From contig NZ_FOOA01000023.1 in NCBI RefSeq assembly GCF_900113065.1, positions 1-52,353 of the forward strand: 52,353 nucleotides of DNA, given 5' to 3'. How positions within the stretch are numbered: the stretch's first letter is position 1; each line of letters opens with the position of its first letter. Source of the stretch: Aureimonas phyllosphaerae. GTDB lineage: Bacteria; Pseudomonadota; Alphaproteobacteria; Rhizobiales; Rhizobiaceae. Positions 52,116 through 52,353 of the stretch are shown in pieces. Under the pieces are notes generated by a model, which did not search any database, was not told the origin of the DNA, and saw nothing but the letters and a program-made list of their open reading frames with translations. Made by a program: the position numbers and the translations under genes.

Positions 52116-52353
52116 ATGAAGGGTATCATCCTGGCAGGGGGCAGCGGCACGCGGCTGCACCCGATGACGCTGACGGCCTCCAAGCAGCTCCTGCCCGTCT
52201 ACGACAAGCCGATGATCTACTATCCGCTGTCGACGCTCCTGCTGGCGGGCATCCGCGACATCCTGATCATCTCGACGCCGCACGACCTGCCGCGCTTCGA
52301 GGCGCTGCTGGGTTCGGGCGAGCGCTGGGGCGTGCGCTTCACCTATGCCGAGC
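52116..52353 (+). CDS. rfbA: Glucose-1-phosphate thymidylyltransferase (partial)
   Basis: The first 79 codons are present; the gene runs off the right edge. [20 protein letters not shown] is the nucleotide-binding start of RmlA, followed by [20 protein letters not shown], diagnostic for thymidylyltransferases. It activates glucose-1-phosphate to dTDP-glucose, the substrate of RfbB. GGAAGGCGGAG precedes the ATG. Together with rfbB and rfbC it would lack only rfbD for complete dTDP-rhamnose synthesis inside this window. Confidence 0.92.
   Translation, partial: MKGIILAGGSGTRLHPMTLTASKQLLPVYDKPMIYYPLSTLLLAGIRDILIISTPHDLPRFEALLGSGERWGVRFTYAE

Overview
The window reads as chromosomal DNA from a high-GC alphaproteobacterium of the order Hyphomicrobiales (Rhizobiales), possibly near Aurantimonadaceae. 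The order-level call rests on gene content: an aapJQMP general amino acid transporter, cysE followed by a DUF3126 gene, a DUF2336 protein, a BTLCP-type cysteine peptidase, a folE/IscU-like/yidD/thrS neighbourhood, and CTTGAC-N17-CTATA-type promoters. The family is an inference. I found no tRNA, CRISPR array, insertion sequence or prophage gene. About 58 genes are called, three of them (53, 58 and 59 residues) too short for ordinary gene calling.

Layout. 1-371: apparent promoter and leader of an rRNA operon transcribed leftwards out of the window. 602-6724: GntR regulator, PLP-dependent C-S lyase and a complete CUT1 sugar-type ABC transporter in one tight operon, with a palindromic operator in front. 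This is the best candidate for an undescribed catabolic system. 6829-11782: CorA, a VanZ-like protein, a 53-residue membrane protein, a Crp/Fnr regulator, asparaginase and a fosmidomycin-resistance-type MFS pump. 11900-15499: a run of very small genes of stress-protein appearance, 3-hydroxyisobutyryl-CoA hydrolase and an SRAP (YedK-type) protein. 15579-22811: an EmrB-type MFS pump, a Gfo/Idh/MocA oxidoreductase, NAD kinase, DUF2336, a coupled nitroreductase/flavin reductase pair and a secreted protein of unknown function. 22846-26930: thrS, yidD and an IscU-like gene divergent from folE-hisI. 27045-31148: patatin, CBS, rhomboid, PilZ and BTLCP peptidase genes. 31242-34801: DUF3126, cysE, a hydrolase, a zinc-finger protein and an FAD monooxygenase. 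34935-38456: an OmpA-family protein with a very long disordered Pro/Ala/Glu region, and a PerM-type protein. 38588-44623: aapJQMP divergent from metC. 44715-48275: ECF sigma factor, anti-sigma factor, Bax-inhibitor-1 protein, DUF2076 and DedA. 48296-52353: an oxidoreductase, an RgpF-type protein and rfbB/rfbC/rfbA, apparently the edge of a rhamnose-containing polysaccharide locus.

How the genes connect. The first operon would import a carbohydrate-like substrate and cleave a C-S (or C-Se) bond under FadR-type repression. cysE and metC serve cysteine and methionine metabolism, and aap imports amino acids beside metC. Genes from 44715 to 48275 look like a membrane-stress unit. The PilZ/BTLCP pair and the rhamnose genes concern the cell surface. 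All functions are inferred from sequence motifs read by eye; no database search was possible.
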